From: Bacillota bacterium
Lineage (GTDB): Bacteria > Bacillota > Bacilli > Alicyclobacillales > SLC66
Direction: 5' to 3'
Assembly (NCBI GenBank): GCA_021821225.1
Contig: JAKACR010000005.1
Location: 1-35,986 of the forward strand
DNA length: 35,986 bases
Shown here: positions 1 to 10,321 of the stretch, one piece after another
Position numbering within the stretch: the stretch's first letter is position 1
Layout of the letters: every line of letters starts with the position of its first letter
Notes under the pieces: generated by a model
What the model saw: the letters and a program-made list of their open reading frames with translations, nothing else
Databases searched by the model: none
Told to the model about the DNA's origin: nothing
Translations under genes and position numbers: made by a program

Positions 1-37
1 GCGTTCGTCCTGAGCCAGGATCAAACTCTCAGCGATA
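1..37 (-). rRNA. rrs: 16S rRNA, 5' end only (runs off the left edge)
   Basis: The reverse complement of bases 1-30 is the conserved 5' region of bacterial 16S rRNA, including GAGTTTGATCCTGGCTCAG (the 27F primer site) and GACGAACGC. Only the first 30-40 bases are inside the window. The mature 5' end is set near position 37 by analogy with other 16S genes and is approximate. The rRNA operon is transcribed leftward, away from the origin, directly after gyrA, an arrangement also seen in Bacillus subtilis (gyrA-rrnO). Confidence 0.95.
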
Positions 38-61
38 GTGCTTGCGTGGTTGTTCTATACG

Positions 62-195
62 TGTTTAGTTTTCAAGGATCCATCGCCCAAAACCCGCGTC
101 CTGCCTGCGTTTTTCGGTCTGTGCCGCCGCGGCTTCGCTTGCGCCCCGCCCGAGCGGCAAGAAGTAATATACCACGCCCGCACGGGGCCCGTCAA
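62..195 (-). promoter_or_regulatory. rRNA operon promoter and antitermination leader
   Basis: On the minus strand a -35 TTGACG (195-190) and a -10 TATATT (171-166) are separated by 18 bases, starting only 12 bases below the gyrA stop. Further downstream, in the leader (about 81-63), the sequence CCTTGAAAACTAAAC resembles the boxA-type antitermination element found before Bacillus 16S genes (CTTTGAAAACT). The promoter is inferred from consensus; the leader match is read directly from the sequence. Confidence 0.65.
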
Positions 196-206
196 CCCCC
201 TGCGGG

Positions 207-2651
207 CTATTCCGTTTCATCCTCATCTTCCGACGCGGCCACGCGCGCCACGGTGCTGACCTCGGAATCATTGACGTTGATCAGGCGCACGCCCTGCGTG
301 TTTCGTCCCAAGGTCGATATCGCGTCGTTGTGGATGCGAATCGCCACGCCGTCCACCGTGATGATCATGAGATCTTCCCGCTCATGGACCATCTTGAGAC
401 CAACCACATGCCCGTTTTTCGTCGTCACGTTGAGCGTCTTGATCCCTTTTCCGCCGCGCGTCTGGACCCGGTAGGTATCGATCGGCGTGCGCTTGCCATA
501 GCCGCGGCTCGTGACGACAAGCACCGTCGTGTCCGCCTGCACCACATCCATGTCGATCACGTGATCCCCGCGTTCCAGCGAAATTCCCTTCACGCCGCTC
601 GCCGCCCGCCCCATCGGTCGGACGTCCGCTTCAGGAAAGCGGATCGACATCCCGTTGCTCGTTCCCATGATGATTTCCTGTTCGCCGTCTGTCAGACGGA
701 CGCCGATCAGTTCGTCGTCGGCGCGCAGCACGAGGGCGATCAGCCCTGCCTTGCGCAGATTGGAGAAGGCGTTGAGTTCTGTCTTCTTCACGATGCCGTT
801 GCGCGTGGCCGTGAACAAATAGTAGTCGCTCTTCGTGAGGTCTTCGCTGCTGACCGGAATGACCGCGGAGATCTTCTCCCCCTGTTCTATATTGAGCAGG
901 TTGATGATCGGAATCCCCTTGGCCGTGCGGCTGAATTCCGGCACTTCGTACGCCATCAGTCGATACACCCGGGCGCGATTCGTGAAAAACAGCAATTGGT
1001 TGTGCGACGACGTGATGAACAGGTGTTCGACGAAGTCCTCTTCCTTCGTTCCCATCGCTGTCACGCCGCGGCCCCCGCGCCGCTGGCTGCGGTACGTGTT
1101 CGACGGCAGGCGCTTGATATAGCCCGCGTGCGTGATGGTGATGACGACCTCCTGCTCTTGGATGAAGTCCGCCTCGTCCATCTGCCCCTCGTCGGCAATA
1201 ATCCGCGTGCGCCGCTCGTCGCCGAATTTTGCGCGAACCTCCCCCAGTTCCGCCCGGACGACGTCAAGCACCCGCCGCTCGTCCGCCAGAATCGCCCTGT
1301 ACTCGGCAATCAGGCGCTGCAACTCCGCATACTCGCCTTCTATGCGCTCCCGTTCCAGCCCGGTCAGCCGTTGCAGGCGCATGTCGAGAATCGCCTGCGC
1401 CTGCTCCTCGCTCAGCGAGAAGGTGGACATGAGCCCCTGGCGGGCTTCATCCACCGTTTTTGATGCGCGAATCAGCGCGATGACGCGATCCAGGTGGTCA
1501 AGGGCGACGAGCAGTCCTTCCAGAATGTGCGCCCTCGCCTCTGCCTTTTGCAGGTCGTGCGTCGTGCGCCGGACGATAACGTCCTTCTGGTGGTTCAGGT
1601 AGTGGAAGATGAAGTCGCGCAGCGACAGCACCTTCGGCTGGCCGTTGACGATCGCCAGTGAATTGACGCCAAACGTGCTCTGCATCGGGGTGTGCTTGTA
1701 CAGGTTGTTCAATACGACCTGCGGTCGGATGTCGCGCCGCAGTTCGATGACGATGCGCATGCCCCGCCTGTCGCTCTCGTCGCGCAGGTCCGTGATGCCG
1801 TCGATCTTCTTGTCGCGCGCGAGTTCCGCGATGCGTTCGATCAGCCTGGCCTTGTTCACCTGGTACGGCAGTTCCGTGACGATGATCCTCGTTTTTCCCC
1901 CGGCCGCTTCCTCGATCGAACTCACGGAGCGCATGATGATGCTCCCGTGCCCTGTCTCGAACGCCTGCCGGATCCCCGCGCGGCCGAGAATGACCCCTGC
2001 CGTGGGAAAATCGGGGCCCTTGACGACAGTCATGATGTCACTCACGGTCACATCCGGGTTGTCGATCATCATCAGGATTGCGTCGATGATCTCGGTGAGA
2101 TTGTGCGGCGGAATGTTGGTCGCCATGCCGACCGCAATGCCCGTCGAGCCATTGACGAGCAAATTCGGGAAGCGCGAAGGCAGCACCGCGGGCTCTTTTT
2201 CGGCGCCGTCGTAGTTGGCGACAAAGTCGACCGTCTCTTTGTTGATGTCGCGCATCAGTTCGACCGCCAGCGGCGCCATCCGCGACTCGGTGTAGCGCAT
2301 GGCCGCCGCCGCGTCCCCATCGACGCTTCCGAAGTTTCCGTGGCCGTCGACGAGCGGATAGCGACAGGAGAAGTCCTGGGCCAAGCGGACAAGCGCATCG
2401 TACACAGCCGTGTCGCCGTGTGGATGGTACTTGGCCAGCACGTCGCCGACGACCCGGGCCGATTTCTTGTACGGCTTGTCGGGCGTCATGCCGAGTTCCA
2501 GCATGGCGTAGAGGATCCGTCGCTGAACCGGCTTGAGTCCGTCGCGCACGTCTGGAAGCGCCCGGCTCATGATGATGCTCATCGCGTAGTCCATGAAGGA
2601 ATTCCGCATTTCAAGCCCGATGTCGATCGGCAAGACTCTGCTTTCAGCCAC
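207..2651 (-). CDS. gyrA: DNA gyrase subunit A
   Basis: Breakage-reunion subunit of gyrase (GyrA2GyrB2), which introduces negative supercoils ahead of replication forks. The 814-residue length is normal. The catalytic tyrosine is Tyr120 in the motif AMRYTE, and the quinolone-resistance region spans residues 65-105 ([10 protein letters not shown]). Position 81, equivalent to E. coli Ser83, is Thr, and Asp85 matches Asp87. A canonical GyrA box QRRGGRG lies near residues 521-527, so the C-terminal wrapping domain is intact, and a degenerate repeat (TRGGKG) follows. The tail is acidic (EDEDETE). The start is GTG at 2651, preceded by AAAGGG. It is the last gene of the dnaN-gyrA cluster, 32 bases after gyrB, and is followed by the rRNA promoter. 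Confidence 0.98.
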   Translation of the reverse strand: MAESRVLPIDIGLEMRNSFMDYAMSIIMSRALPDVRDGLKPVQRRILYAMLELGMTPDKPYKKSARVVGDVLAKYHPHGDTAVYDALVRLAQDFSCRYPLVDGHGNFGSVDGDAAAAMRYTESRMAPLAVELMRDINKETVDFVANYDGAEKEPAVLPSRFPNLLVNGSTGIAVGMATNIPPHNLTEIIDAILMMIDNPDVTVSDIMTVVKGPDFPTAGVILGRAGIRQAFETGHGSIIMRSVSSIEEAAGGKTRIIVTELPYQVNKARLIERIAELARDKKIDGITDLRDESDRRGMRIVIELRRDIRPQVVLNNLYKHTPMQSTFGVNSLAIVNGQPKVLSLRDFIFHYLNHQKDVIVRRTTHDLQKAEARAHILEGLLVALDHLDRVIALIRASKTVDEARQGLMSTFSLSEEQAQAILDMRLQRLTGLERERIEGEYAELQRLIAEYRAILADERRVLDVVRAELGEVRAKFGDERRTRIIADEGQMDEADFIQEQEVVITITHAGYIKRLPSNTYRSQRRGGRGVTAMGTKEEDFVEHLFITSSHNQLLFFTNRARVYRLMAYEVPEFSRTAKGIPIINLLNIEQGEKISAVIPVSSEDLTKSDYYLFTATRNGIVKKTELNAFSNLRKAGLIALVLRADDELIGVRLTDGEQEIIMGTSNGMSIRFPEADVRPMGRAASGVKGISLERGDHVIDMDVVQADTTVLVVTSRGYGKRTPIDTYRVQTRGGKGIKTLNVTTKNGHVVGLKMVHEREDLMIITVDGVAIRIHNDAISTLGRNTQGVRLINVNDSEVSTVARVAASEDEDETE

Positions 2652-2683
2652 GTGTGAACAACCCTTTCTGACGATTCATCGGA

Positions 2684-4594
<1,911 letters not shown>

Positions 4595-4873
4595 TTACCC
4601 CTCCAACCTGTAATCCGATTCATCCACAGCAAGCGGTGAGTCTTCGGCTCGTTTTTTTAGCGTCACGGAGGAGATAGGTGAAATATATACGGTGGTGTCC
4701 GTGATAACGTATGATTTCTGCTCGGTGTCATCAATGCGTACAACCGAACCCTGTTCTTCCATGAATTTCAGAAAGGCCTGCGTGTCGGGCGCCTGCTCCT
4801 GCCGCTTGGCGTCGAGGATCGCAATCACATTGCGCGCCATGACTGTGACATCTCCGCCGATATGGATGAACAA
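4595..4873 (-). CDS. remB: Extracellular matrix regulator RemB (YaaB, DUF370)
   Basis: A 92-residue small protein of the DUF370/RemA-RemB family. In B. subtilis RemB, between recF and gyrB, is linked to biofilm matrix gene control. Recognition rests on the N-terminal MFIHIGGD, the ISPISSVTLKKRA segment (about 66-78) typical of the family, and the exact chromosomal position. The start is TTG at 4873 with GAGGGGTG upstream. It sits 6 bases after recF and 3 bases before gyrB, so it is almost certainly co-transcribed. The C-terminus (DSPLAVDESDYRLEG) is not recognised. Confidence 0.9.
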   Translation of the reverse strand: MFIHIGGDVTVMARNVIAILDAKRQEQAPDTQAFLKFMEEQGSVVRIDDTEQKSYVITDTTVYISPISSVTLKKRAEDSPLAVDESDYRLEG

Positions 4874-4879
4874 GCAGAC

Positions 4880-5968
4880 TCACCCCTCTTGTGCAAGTAT
4901 TATACCATCTGCCACGCGGAATACCTGCGCGTCCGGCGCAATCCGCCGCAATGACTCGTGGCCGTGCGTCAGGGTGAGTATTACCTGGGCTCCCTCGAGA
5001 GCAAGAAGCAGATTGTTCTGTCTTGCGAGATCCAGTTCAGACAGCACGTCATCCAGCAGCAGGACGGGGTGTTCTCCCGTGGCTTGCCGTATCCACCTGG
5101 CCACCGCGAGCTTGACGGCGAGCACCGCAGTCTTCTGCTGCCCCTGTGATGCGTATACGGCTGTCATTTTGTTGAATGTGATAGCCAGATCGTCCCTGTG
5201 GGGTCCCGTGGACGTAAAGCCCCGTTTTTCATCGCCGGCGCGAGCGCGCGACAGCTCGTTTCGCAGAGCCGATTCATAGGAGGATGATCCCTGATTGGCA
5301 AAGCCGGCCTGATAGGCAATATTCATGCTGTCCGCGGCGCCGGCTATCGTCTGGTAACTCTGCTGGACGTACGGTTGCAATTCAGCCACGAATTCCGCAC
5401 GCGCCTTGGCCACGCTTGCGCCTGCGGGCGCCAGCTGGTCGTCCCAGACGGGAAGCGAGGAAAACTGGTGCGTTTTCAACAACTGGTTTCGCTGCTGCAA
5501 CAGCCTGTTATAGATCTGCAACTGTGCGATGTAGGGAGGTCGAAGCTGGGCAAGGGTGAGATTCAAAAATCGCCTGCGATGCTCCGGTCCGTCCTTGACG
5601 AGACGGAGGTCGTCCGGTGTGAACACGACCGCCTGGAACCGTCCGAGAAATTCGGACAGGCTTTTCTTTGAGACGCGGTTGATCGAAACACTCTTGCCCT
5701 TTTTCGCAATCCGCATCCCCATCTCCTGCGCCCCGGCTTCGCCGCTGAACGACATGCGCAAGCGGGCTTCCGGGTCACCGAAGCGAATGACTTCGCGGTC
5801 GCTCCCTGCCCGAAACGATCGACCATAGGTGAACATGGCCAAGGCCTCAAGGATGGATGTCTTTCCCTGCGCGTTGTCTCCTGACAGAATCGTGATATGT
5901 GGATGGAATTTGACACTCGCATAAGCGTAGCATCGAAATGACTGAATGTCGAGTCTGTCGACGTTCAT
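4880..5968 (-). CDS. recF: DNA replication and repair protein RecF
   Basis: SMC-like ABC ATPase that, with RecO and RecR, loads RecA at single-strand gaps and stalled forks. The 362-residue length is normal. The Walker A motif is GDNAQGKT (residues 30-37), and a Walker B/D-loop LLLDDVLSELD lies near the C-terminus. The start ATG (5968) overlaps the yaaA stop by four bases (ATGA), indicating translational coupling. The gene sits in the conserved dnaN-yaaA-recF-remB-gyrB order. Confidence 0.97.
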   Translation of the reverse strand: MNVDRLDIQSFRCYAYASVKFHPHITILSGDNAQGKTSILEALAMFTYGRSFRAGSDREVIRFGDPEARLRMSFSGEAGAQEMGMRIAKKGKSVSINRVSKKSLSEFLGRFQAVVFTPDDLRLVKDGPEHRRRFLNLTLAQLRPPYIAQLQIYNRLLQQRNQLLKTHQFSSLPVWDDQLAPAGASVAKARAEFVAELQPYVQQSYQTIAGAADSMNIAYQAGFANQGSSSYESALRNELSRARAGDEKRGFTSTGPHRDDLAITFNKMTAVYASQGQQKTAVLAVKLAVARWIRQATGEHPVLLLDDVLSELDLARQNNLLLALEGAQVILTLTHGHESLRRIAPDAQVFRVADGIILAQEG

Positions 5969-6186
5969 GGTTTCACTCCGCTGACAATCGTCAGTTGTTC
6001 ACTTCCATACACGACGATGTCGCCTGGATAGAGCTTGCGCCCGCGGCGGGTTTCGCGAACGGAATTCACGGAGACTTCGCCATCCTGCACGATTTGTTTG
6101 GCCATGCCGCCCGTCATCACAAGTCCGGACATCTTGAGCGCGTCTTGCAGGGCAATATAGGGTGTCGCGATCGGTAACGCGGTCAC
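5965..6186 (-). CDS. yaaA: S4-domain RNA-binding protein YaaA (RlbA-like)
   Basis: A 73-residue protein consisting of a single S4-like RNA-binding domain: GGMAKQIVQDGEVSVN followed by RRGRKLYPGDIV. It is the conserved small gene between dnaN and recF in Bacilli, thought to bind ribosomal RNA. The start is GTG at 6186, forming a GTGA overlap with the dnaN stop, with GGGTGG inside dnaN as the likely ribosome site. Its own stop overlaps the recF start (ATGA). Longer reading frames exist upstream but would run antisense-free through dnaN in another frame and are not needed. Confidence 0.92.
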   Translation of the reverse strand: MTALPIATPYIALQDALKMSGLVMTGGMAKQIVQDGEVSVNSVRETRRGRKLYPGDIVVYGSEQLTIVSGVKP

Positions 6187-7322
6187 GATCCAACCACCCG
6201 CACTGGGAGTATGAGGTGCAAGAAACGGTCGCCGTCCTGCGGACGTATGACAAATGGGCTGCCGCTCCCCGTGAACAGTATGCGCACCGGGGCTCCTGCA
6301 ATCGCGCGCAGTGCGTCCATGAGATAGCGGGCGTTGCACGCGAGCTGCAGGTCTTCTCCCTGGTGCGTCGCTGGTTCGACGCTGTCCATGACGCGGCCGA
6401 TCTCTGGTGATTTTGACGTGATTTCGATATGCGTGGGTCGGAGATGAATGTTGACAATGTGGTTTTCGACGTCGCGGGCGAGGAGCGCCGCGCGTTCGAT
6501 GCACTCGAGCAGGTCCTGTGAGTCGATGGTGATCATGGTCTTGTGCGTCGACGGGATGATCCGCGACAGGTCGGGATAGGCGCCTTCGAGCAGTCGCGAG
6601 TATACGCGAAAAGCGCCGGCGCGAATGACCAACTGGTTGTCCTTGACAGACAGGTCGACGATGGATTGGTCTTCCGGCAGAAGCCTGGCTATTTCGCGGA
6701 GCGCCTTGCCCGGCACCACGGAATTGACGAGGGCGTGGTCCGACGCCGTTTCAATGGCTGCCGTTGCCGTGGCAAGGCGGTAGCTGTCGGTCGCTGTCAT
6801 GGTGAAATTCATGTCGCTGTGCTGGCAGTGGACACCCGTCAGGATGGGTCTGGAATCGACAGTGGCAATCGCGTAGGCGGTCTGGTCAATCAGTTCGCGC
6901 AGTGTGCTCGCAGTCATCGCGAGACCGCGTTCGTCATAGACTTGGGGGAGCGGAGGGAATTCACGCGGGTCCGATCCGTTGATGGTGTACGTGGCGGAAC
7001 CTGATGAGATCGTGGCGATGAGTTCGTGCACGTCGATGCGCACGAGTTCACTCGGCAGTTTGCGGACAATGTCGATCAGGTAGCGCGCCTGAAGGACGGT
7101 GCCCCCTTCGGACTGCACGTCGAGTACGTCCGACTCTCCTTGCGCATTGACGATGGTGTACTCAATACCGAGTTCGAGATCATAAGCCGTGACAACAAGC
7201 GCGTCTTGTGCGGCGGACAGGAGGATGCCGTAGAGAATCGGTTTCGTCGTGCGGCTCGGCACTGCCTTCGCGACGTGTTGCAGCGCAGTGAGGAAATCGG
7301 TTTTTTTTACGACGAGTCGCAT
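6183..7322 (-). CDS. dnaN: DNA polymerase III beta subunit (sliding clamp)
   Basis: Ring-shaped clamp that holds DNA polymerase III on DNA. The 379-residue length is standard (B. subtilis 378). It starts MRLVVKKTDF and has the typical clamp features TATDSYRLA, EGAYPDL and a C-terminal hydrophobic LILPVRV. The start ATG is at 7322 with GGGGAG about 10 bases upstream. Codons 5-8 contain a run of eight A (7301-7308 on the given strand as T), a possible slippage site. It is the first gene of the cluster running to gyrA and is separated from dnaA by the origin unwinding region. Confidence 0.97.
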   Translation of the reverse strand: MRLVVKKTDFLTALQHVAKAVPSRTTKPILYGILLSAAQDALVVTAYDLELGIEYTIVNAQGESDVLDVQSEGGTVLQARYLIDIVRKLPSELVRIDVHELIATISSGSATYTINGSDPREFPPLPQVYDERGLAMTASTLRELIDQTAYAIATVDSRPILTGVHCQHSDMNFTMTATDSYRLATATAAIETASDHALVNSVVPGKALREIARLLPEDQSIVDLSVKDNQLVIRAGAFRVYSRLLEGAYPDLSRIIPSTHKTMITIDSQDLLECIERAALLARDVENHIVNIHLRPTHIEITSKSPEIGRVMDSVEPATHQGEDLQLACNARYLMDALRAIAGAPVRILFTGSGSPFVIRPQDGDRFLHLILPVRVVGS

Positions 7323-7517
7323 GAATGTCCGCTCCCCGGAATAGAGTAGTAGTTTATTCTTTAAAAAGATACAGTAATAGTTATTAGGCCTGTGGATTTG
7401 TGGATAAACCCCGCCGCGCGGGTTTTCGCGCCCGGATGTCCTGTGTGCGGCGTGTGCACAATGCTGTGGACAGGCGGTTGACGGCGCAGCGCGTCCGGCA
7501 TGCGCGCGGCGCATGGT
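7323..7517 (-). other. oriC, dnaA-dnaN part: DnaA box and DnaA-trio unwinding element
   Basis: On the minus strand there is a perfect DnaA box TTATCCACA (7407-7399). A degenerate AATCCACA abuts it (7398-7391), followed by GGCC (7390-7387) and a trio-like series TAA-TAA-CTA-TTA-CTG (7386-7372). An AT-rich stretch follows (7371-7339). This reproduces the layout of the B. subtilis origin, where DnaA boxes 6/7, a GC clamp and DnaA-trios define the DNA unwinding site between dnaA and dnaN. A further weak box (CTGTCCACA) is at 7473-7465. The element type is inferred from that layout. Confidence 0.75.
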
Positions 7518-8861
7518 TCAATCGTTCCGCTGGACGAGCGCTTCGCGCAGTTTTGCGATGGAACGCGCTGTCTGGTGGTCGGAGAGACAATCGTGATGGA
7601 TCTTTTCGCATGCGTGGAGCACCGTGGTGTGATCCCGCCCGCCAAACTCGCCGCCGATCTTCGGCAGGGAGAGTCCGGTCAATTCACGGGTGAGGAACAT
7701 CGCCACCTGCCGGGCGTATGCGATGTCGCGCTTGCGCGACCGGGCCTTGAGGTCGTCGAGCTTGACGCGAAAGTGTGCGCTGACCGCTTTTTGCACATCG
7801 GCGGCGGTGATCGGACGCCGCTCGGGGGGCGGCACCAGGTCCGCGAGCGCGTGTTCCGTCAGGTTTTCATCGATGTCGAGGTTCATCATCGACGAGAAAG
7901 CGATTACCCGGATGAGTGCGCCCTCGAGTTCGCGGACGTTTGTCTCGATGCGCGACGCGATGAGAAACACCGCGTCGTCTGGAATATCGATGCCTTCGCT
8001 GCGCGCCTTTTTGCGCAGGATGGCGACCCGCGTCTCGAATTCCGGCGGTTGGATGTCTGCCAGCAGCCCTCCGGCGAACCGCGACCGAAGGCGGTCCTCC
8101 AGGTCGGGAATATCGTGCGGCGGGCGGTCGCTCGTGAGGACGATCTGCTTGTGGTCATTGTACAGCGCGTTGAATGTGTGGAAGAACTCCTCCTGGGTGG
8201 ACTCCTTGCCGGAAATGAACTGGATGTCGTCGATCAACAGGATGTCGAGCCTGCGGTACTTGTTGCGAAAATCGTCCACCGTATGGGATTGCAGGGCAGA
8301 GATGAAGTCGCGGACAAACATTTCGCTGGTGACGTACTGTACTTTGATGGCGGGATTGAGCCTCAGCGCCCTGTGGGCGATCGCGTTCATGAGGTGGGTC
8401 TTGCCCAGGCCGACGCCGCCGTACAGAAAAAAGGGATTGTAACGCTCTGCGGGCCGCTCGGAGACGGCAACGCTCGCGGCATGCGCGAACTTGTTGCGCT
8501 CGCCGATGACAAATGTGTCAAATGTGTACCGGGGGTTGAAGGGAGCGGGGGCGGCGCCTGCGCCGCCGAACATGCCATCCTGTTCCCGGGCGTGCTGCCC
8601 GCCTTGCTGCGCGTCCGGGAGGCGAAAGACGGCCTGCACGGGACGGTGCGCGTGTTCGGTGAGAGCCTTGTCGAGAATGGCGCTGAGATTTTTCTTGATG
8701 TGGTCCAGGGCCATCGGCGTGGGGACATTGATGATGATCTCTTGCCCGTCGAACGATTCCACTCTGGTCGCCGCCAGCCAGGTCTGAAATACAACCTTCG
8801 AGAGTTTTGGTTGCACTGTCATGAGGGCATTTTCCCAGAGTGCCTCACCAGAATTCGTCAT
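7518..8861 (-). CDS. dnaA: Chromosomal replication initiator DnaA
   Basis: AAA+ initiator that binds DnaA boxes and opens the origin; 447 residues. Domain I (about 1-80) is followed by a short Gly/Ala/Gln-rich linker (domain II, about 84-108). The AAA+ core has Walker A GGVGLGKT (148-155) and Walker B ILLIDD (208-212). Domain IV ends with the DnaA signature GRDHTTVLHACEKI. The start ATG (8861) has AGGGGG about 10 bases upstream. It is transcribed away from the DnaA-box cluster and a possible -10 TATAAA lies at 8907-8902 on the minus strand. Autoregulation by the flanking boxes is likely, as in relatives. Confidence 0.98.
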   Translation of the reverse strand: MTNSGEALWENALMTVQPKLSKVVFQTWLAATRVESFDGQEIIINVPTPMALDHIKKNLSAILDKALTEHAHRPVQAVFRLPDAQQGGQHAREQDGMFGGAGAAPAPFNPRYTFDTFVIGERNKFAHAASVAVSERPAERYNPFFLYGGVGLGKTHLMNAIAHRALRLNPAIKVQYVTSEMFVRDFISALQSHTVDDFRNKYRRLDILLIDDIQFISGKESTQEEFFHTFNALYNDHKQIVLTSDRPPHDIPDLEDRLRSRFAGGLLADIQPPEFETRVAILRKKARSEGIDIPDDAVFLIASRIETNVRELEGALIRVIAFSSMMNLDIDENLTEHALADLVPPPERRPITAADVQKAVSAHFRVKLDDLKARSRKRDIAYARQVAMFLTRELTGLSLPKIGGEFGGRDHTTVLHACEKIHHDCLSDHQTARSIAKLREALVQRND

Positions 8862-9300
8862 TGCACAGGGAACCCCCTAAACAGGCGCGACGTGAGGCGC
8901 ATTTATAAGCGCATAACAGGCCGGCATTGACAGTATCCTCAAAGAACGTCGTTATCCACATCTCAGGTGCCATGGGGAAGACTTATCCACAGGTGTGGAC
9001 AAGTCTGTGGATAACGAACTCCCGTCGGTCAGTGCTGGACTAGCATATCAAAAAACGGCTTGATCGACAAGAATCGAAACGGGCGCGCCGGGTCGGAATG
9101 GAGGTCGCGCAGATCGCGTTTGCTGTGGATAAAGTGAGGATAACTCAGGAGTTTTGGAGTGTACAGCGAAAAAATTGTTCACATGTGGATCGGAGGTCTG
9201 TGGATATTGTGAATAACCCTTTGACGGCGGCCCGAGTGAGTTTTTGGCGTCATGTCTTTGGCGGCGTGAATGATGCCGGACACGGATGGCGAGACTGTAT
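8862..9300. other. oriC, dnaA-rpmH part: DnaA-box cluster
   Basis: This gene-free stretch holds perfect TTATCCACA boxes at 8952-8960 (+), 8983-8991 (+), 9006-9014 (-) and 9124-9132 (-), plus TTATTCACA at 9208-9216 (-). One-mismatch copies are at 8994-9002 (-, TTGTCCACA), 9135-9143 (-, TTATCCTCA), 9175-9183 (+, TTGTTCACA) and 9199-9207 (-, ATATCCACA). The two inner clusters form an inverted arrangement around 8991-9006. With the dnaA-dnaN gap this makes a bipartite origin looped around dnaA, as in B. subtilis. Confidence 0.9.
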
Positions 9301-9330
9301 TTGACACTGGCGAGGGCGGTTCGGTATACT
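9301..9330 (+). promoter_or_regulatory. Sigma-A promoter for rpmH
   Basis: TTGACA at 9301-9306 and TATACT at 9325-9330 with an 18-base spacer, 46 bases before the rpmH start. Near-consensus match; it drives the rightward rpmH-rnpA-yidD-yidC-jag group. Confidence 0.8.
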
Positions 9331-9376
9331 ACCAAAGTGTATCTGTGTGGGTACGGTGTAGAGGAGGATCAGCACT

Positions 9377-9511
9377 TTGAAACCGACTTATCATCCCAAT
9401 GTGCGTCATCGCAAAAAAGAGCACGGCTTTCGCAAGCGTATGGCGACGAAAAATGGGCGGCGCGTCCTTGCGGCCCGCAGGAGAAAGGGCAGAAAAGTTC
9501 TTTCCGCCTGA
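9377..9511 (+). CDS. rpmH: 50S ribosomal protein L34
   Basis: A 44-residue, very basic protein of the large ribosomal subunit: starts [13 protein letters not shown], contains [16 protein letters not shown] and ends with [11 protein letters not shown], all typical of L34. The start is TTG at 9377 with GAGGAGG (9361-9367) well placed upstream. The length equals the family standard. It is the first gene to the right of oriC, upstream of rnpA, as in nearly all bacteria. Confidence 0.96.
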   Translation: MKPTYHPNVRHRKKEHGFRKRMATKNGRRVLAARRRKGRKVLSA

Positions 9512-9635
9512 ATCGGGTTGTTGGCAGGATCCATGACAGAAAGTGCGTTCGCCGGGCGTTTTGCGCGATCCGGCGGACTCATGGGGCGGGCCACTGCAAG
9601 GTGGTCTTTTTTTGGCTCAGTGGTCGAGGTGTGGA

Positions 9636-10022
9636 ATGTCAGACGCAGGGCGGGTTGTGCGCGGTTCGCTAAAGAACCACAGATTGCGCAGGAATCGTGA
9701 TTTCCGTATTGTTTTCGCCCGCGGGACGTCGGTTGCGAATCGATTTTATGTGCTTTACGTTATAAGAAGAGCGTCTGAGAGCGAAGTTCGCGTGGGATTC
9801 TCCGTGAGCAGGAAGATCGGCAACGCCGTCACCCGCAACAGAGTGAAGCGCGTTTTGCGGGAAGCGATGCGCGGCATGGTCTGTGAGTTGCCCACGGGTT
9901 GTGATTGTGTCCTGATCGCCAGAAAAGACGCGACGGAATTGGGTCTCTGGACGGCCGCGAAGCAGGTGCGTTCTCTTCTGGCGCGGGCGAGGCTGCTGGA
10001 CAGGCGACCCGGGGGCGTGTGA
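9636..10022 (+). CDS. rnpA: Ribonuclease P protein component
   Basis: Protein subunit of RNase P, which matures the 5' ends of tRNAs together with the catalytic RNA; 128 residues. Recognition rests on LKNHRLRRNRDFRIVF near the N-terminus and the RNR signature RNRVKRVLREA, plus GFSVSRKIGNAV. The start ATG at 9636 has GAGGTG 5 bases upstream. An in-frame GTG 18 bases later is a possible alternative. It lies 124 bases after rpmH and 69 bases before yidD in the standard order. Confidence 0.95.
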   Translation: MSDAGRVVRGSLKNHRLRRNRDFRIVFARGTSVANRFYVLYVIRRASESEVRVGFSVSRKIGNAVTRNRVKRVLREAMRGMVCELPTGCDCVLIARKDATELGLWTAAKQVRSLLARARLLDRRPGGV

Positions 10023-10091
10023 CGCTTTTCCCCGGATGTGCGCCGGAGCGCCGCGCGTCGCGCGGGACAAGTTTCGGAAGGAGGGGATGTC

Positions 10092-10301
10092 GTGAGACTT
10101 CTCCTGCTGGGGCTGATCCGTTTGTACCGCTTGATTGTGTCGCCGCTTTTGCCGCCAAGTTGCCGCTTTTCTCCCACGTGTTCAGAGTATGCCCTTGAGG
10201 CGGTAGCAAAACACGGCGCGGCGCGGGGCTCGTGGCTGTCCGCAAAGCGCCTTGTCAAGTGTGGACCATGGCATCCGGGTGGATACGATCCGGTGCCTTA
10301 A
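10092..10301 (+). CDS. yidD: Membrane protein insertion efficiency factor YidD
   Basis: A small (69-residue) YidD-family protein that assists YidC-dependent membrane insertion. It carries the family signature [25 protein letters not shown] and the closing [14 protein letters not shown]. The start is GTG at 10092 with GGAGGGG upstream. It lies 20 bases ahead of yidC, so the two are likely co-translated. Confidence 0.93.
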   Translation: MRLLLLGLIRLYRLIVSPLLPPSCRFSPTCSEYALEAVAKHGAARGSWLSAKRLVKCGPWHPGGYDPVP

Positions 10302-10321
10302 GTTGATTGGGGAGTTGGTTC

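Noticed and set aside
7500..8930. A 476-codon open frame on the plus strand opposite dnaA
   Set aside because: Antisense shadow of a highly conserved gene; no family resemblance and it runs into the origin.
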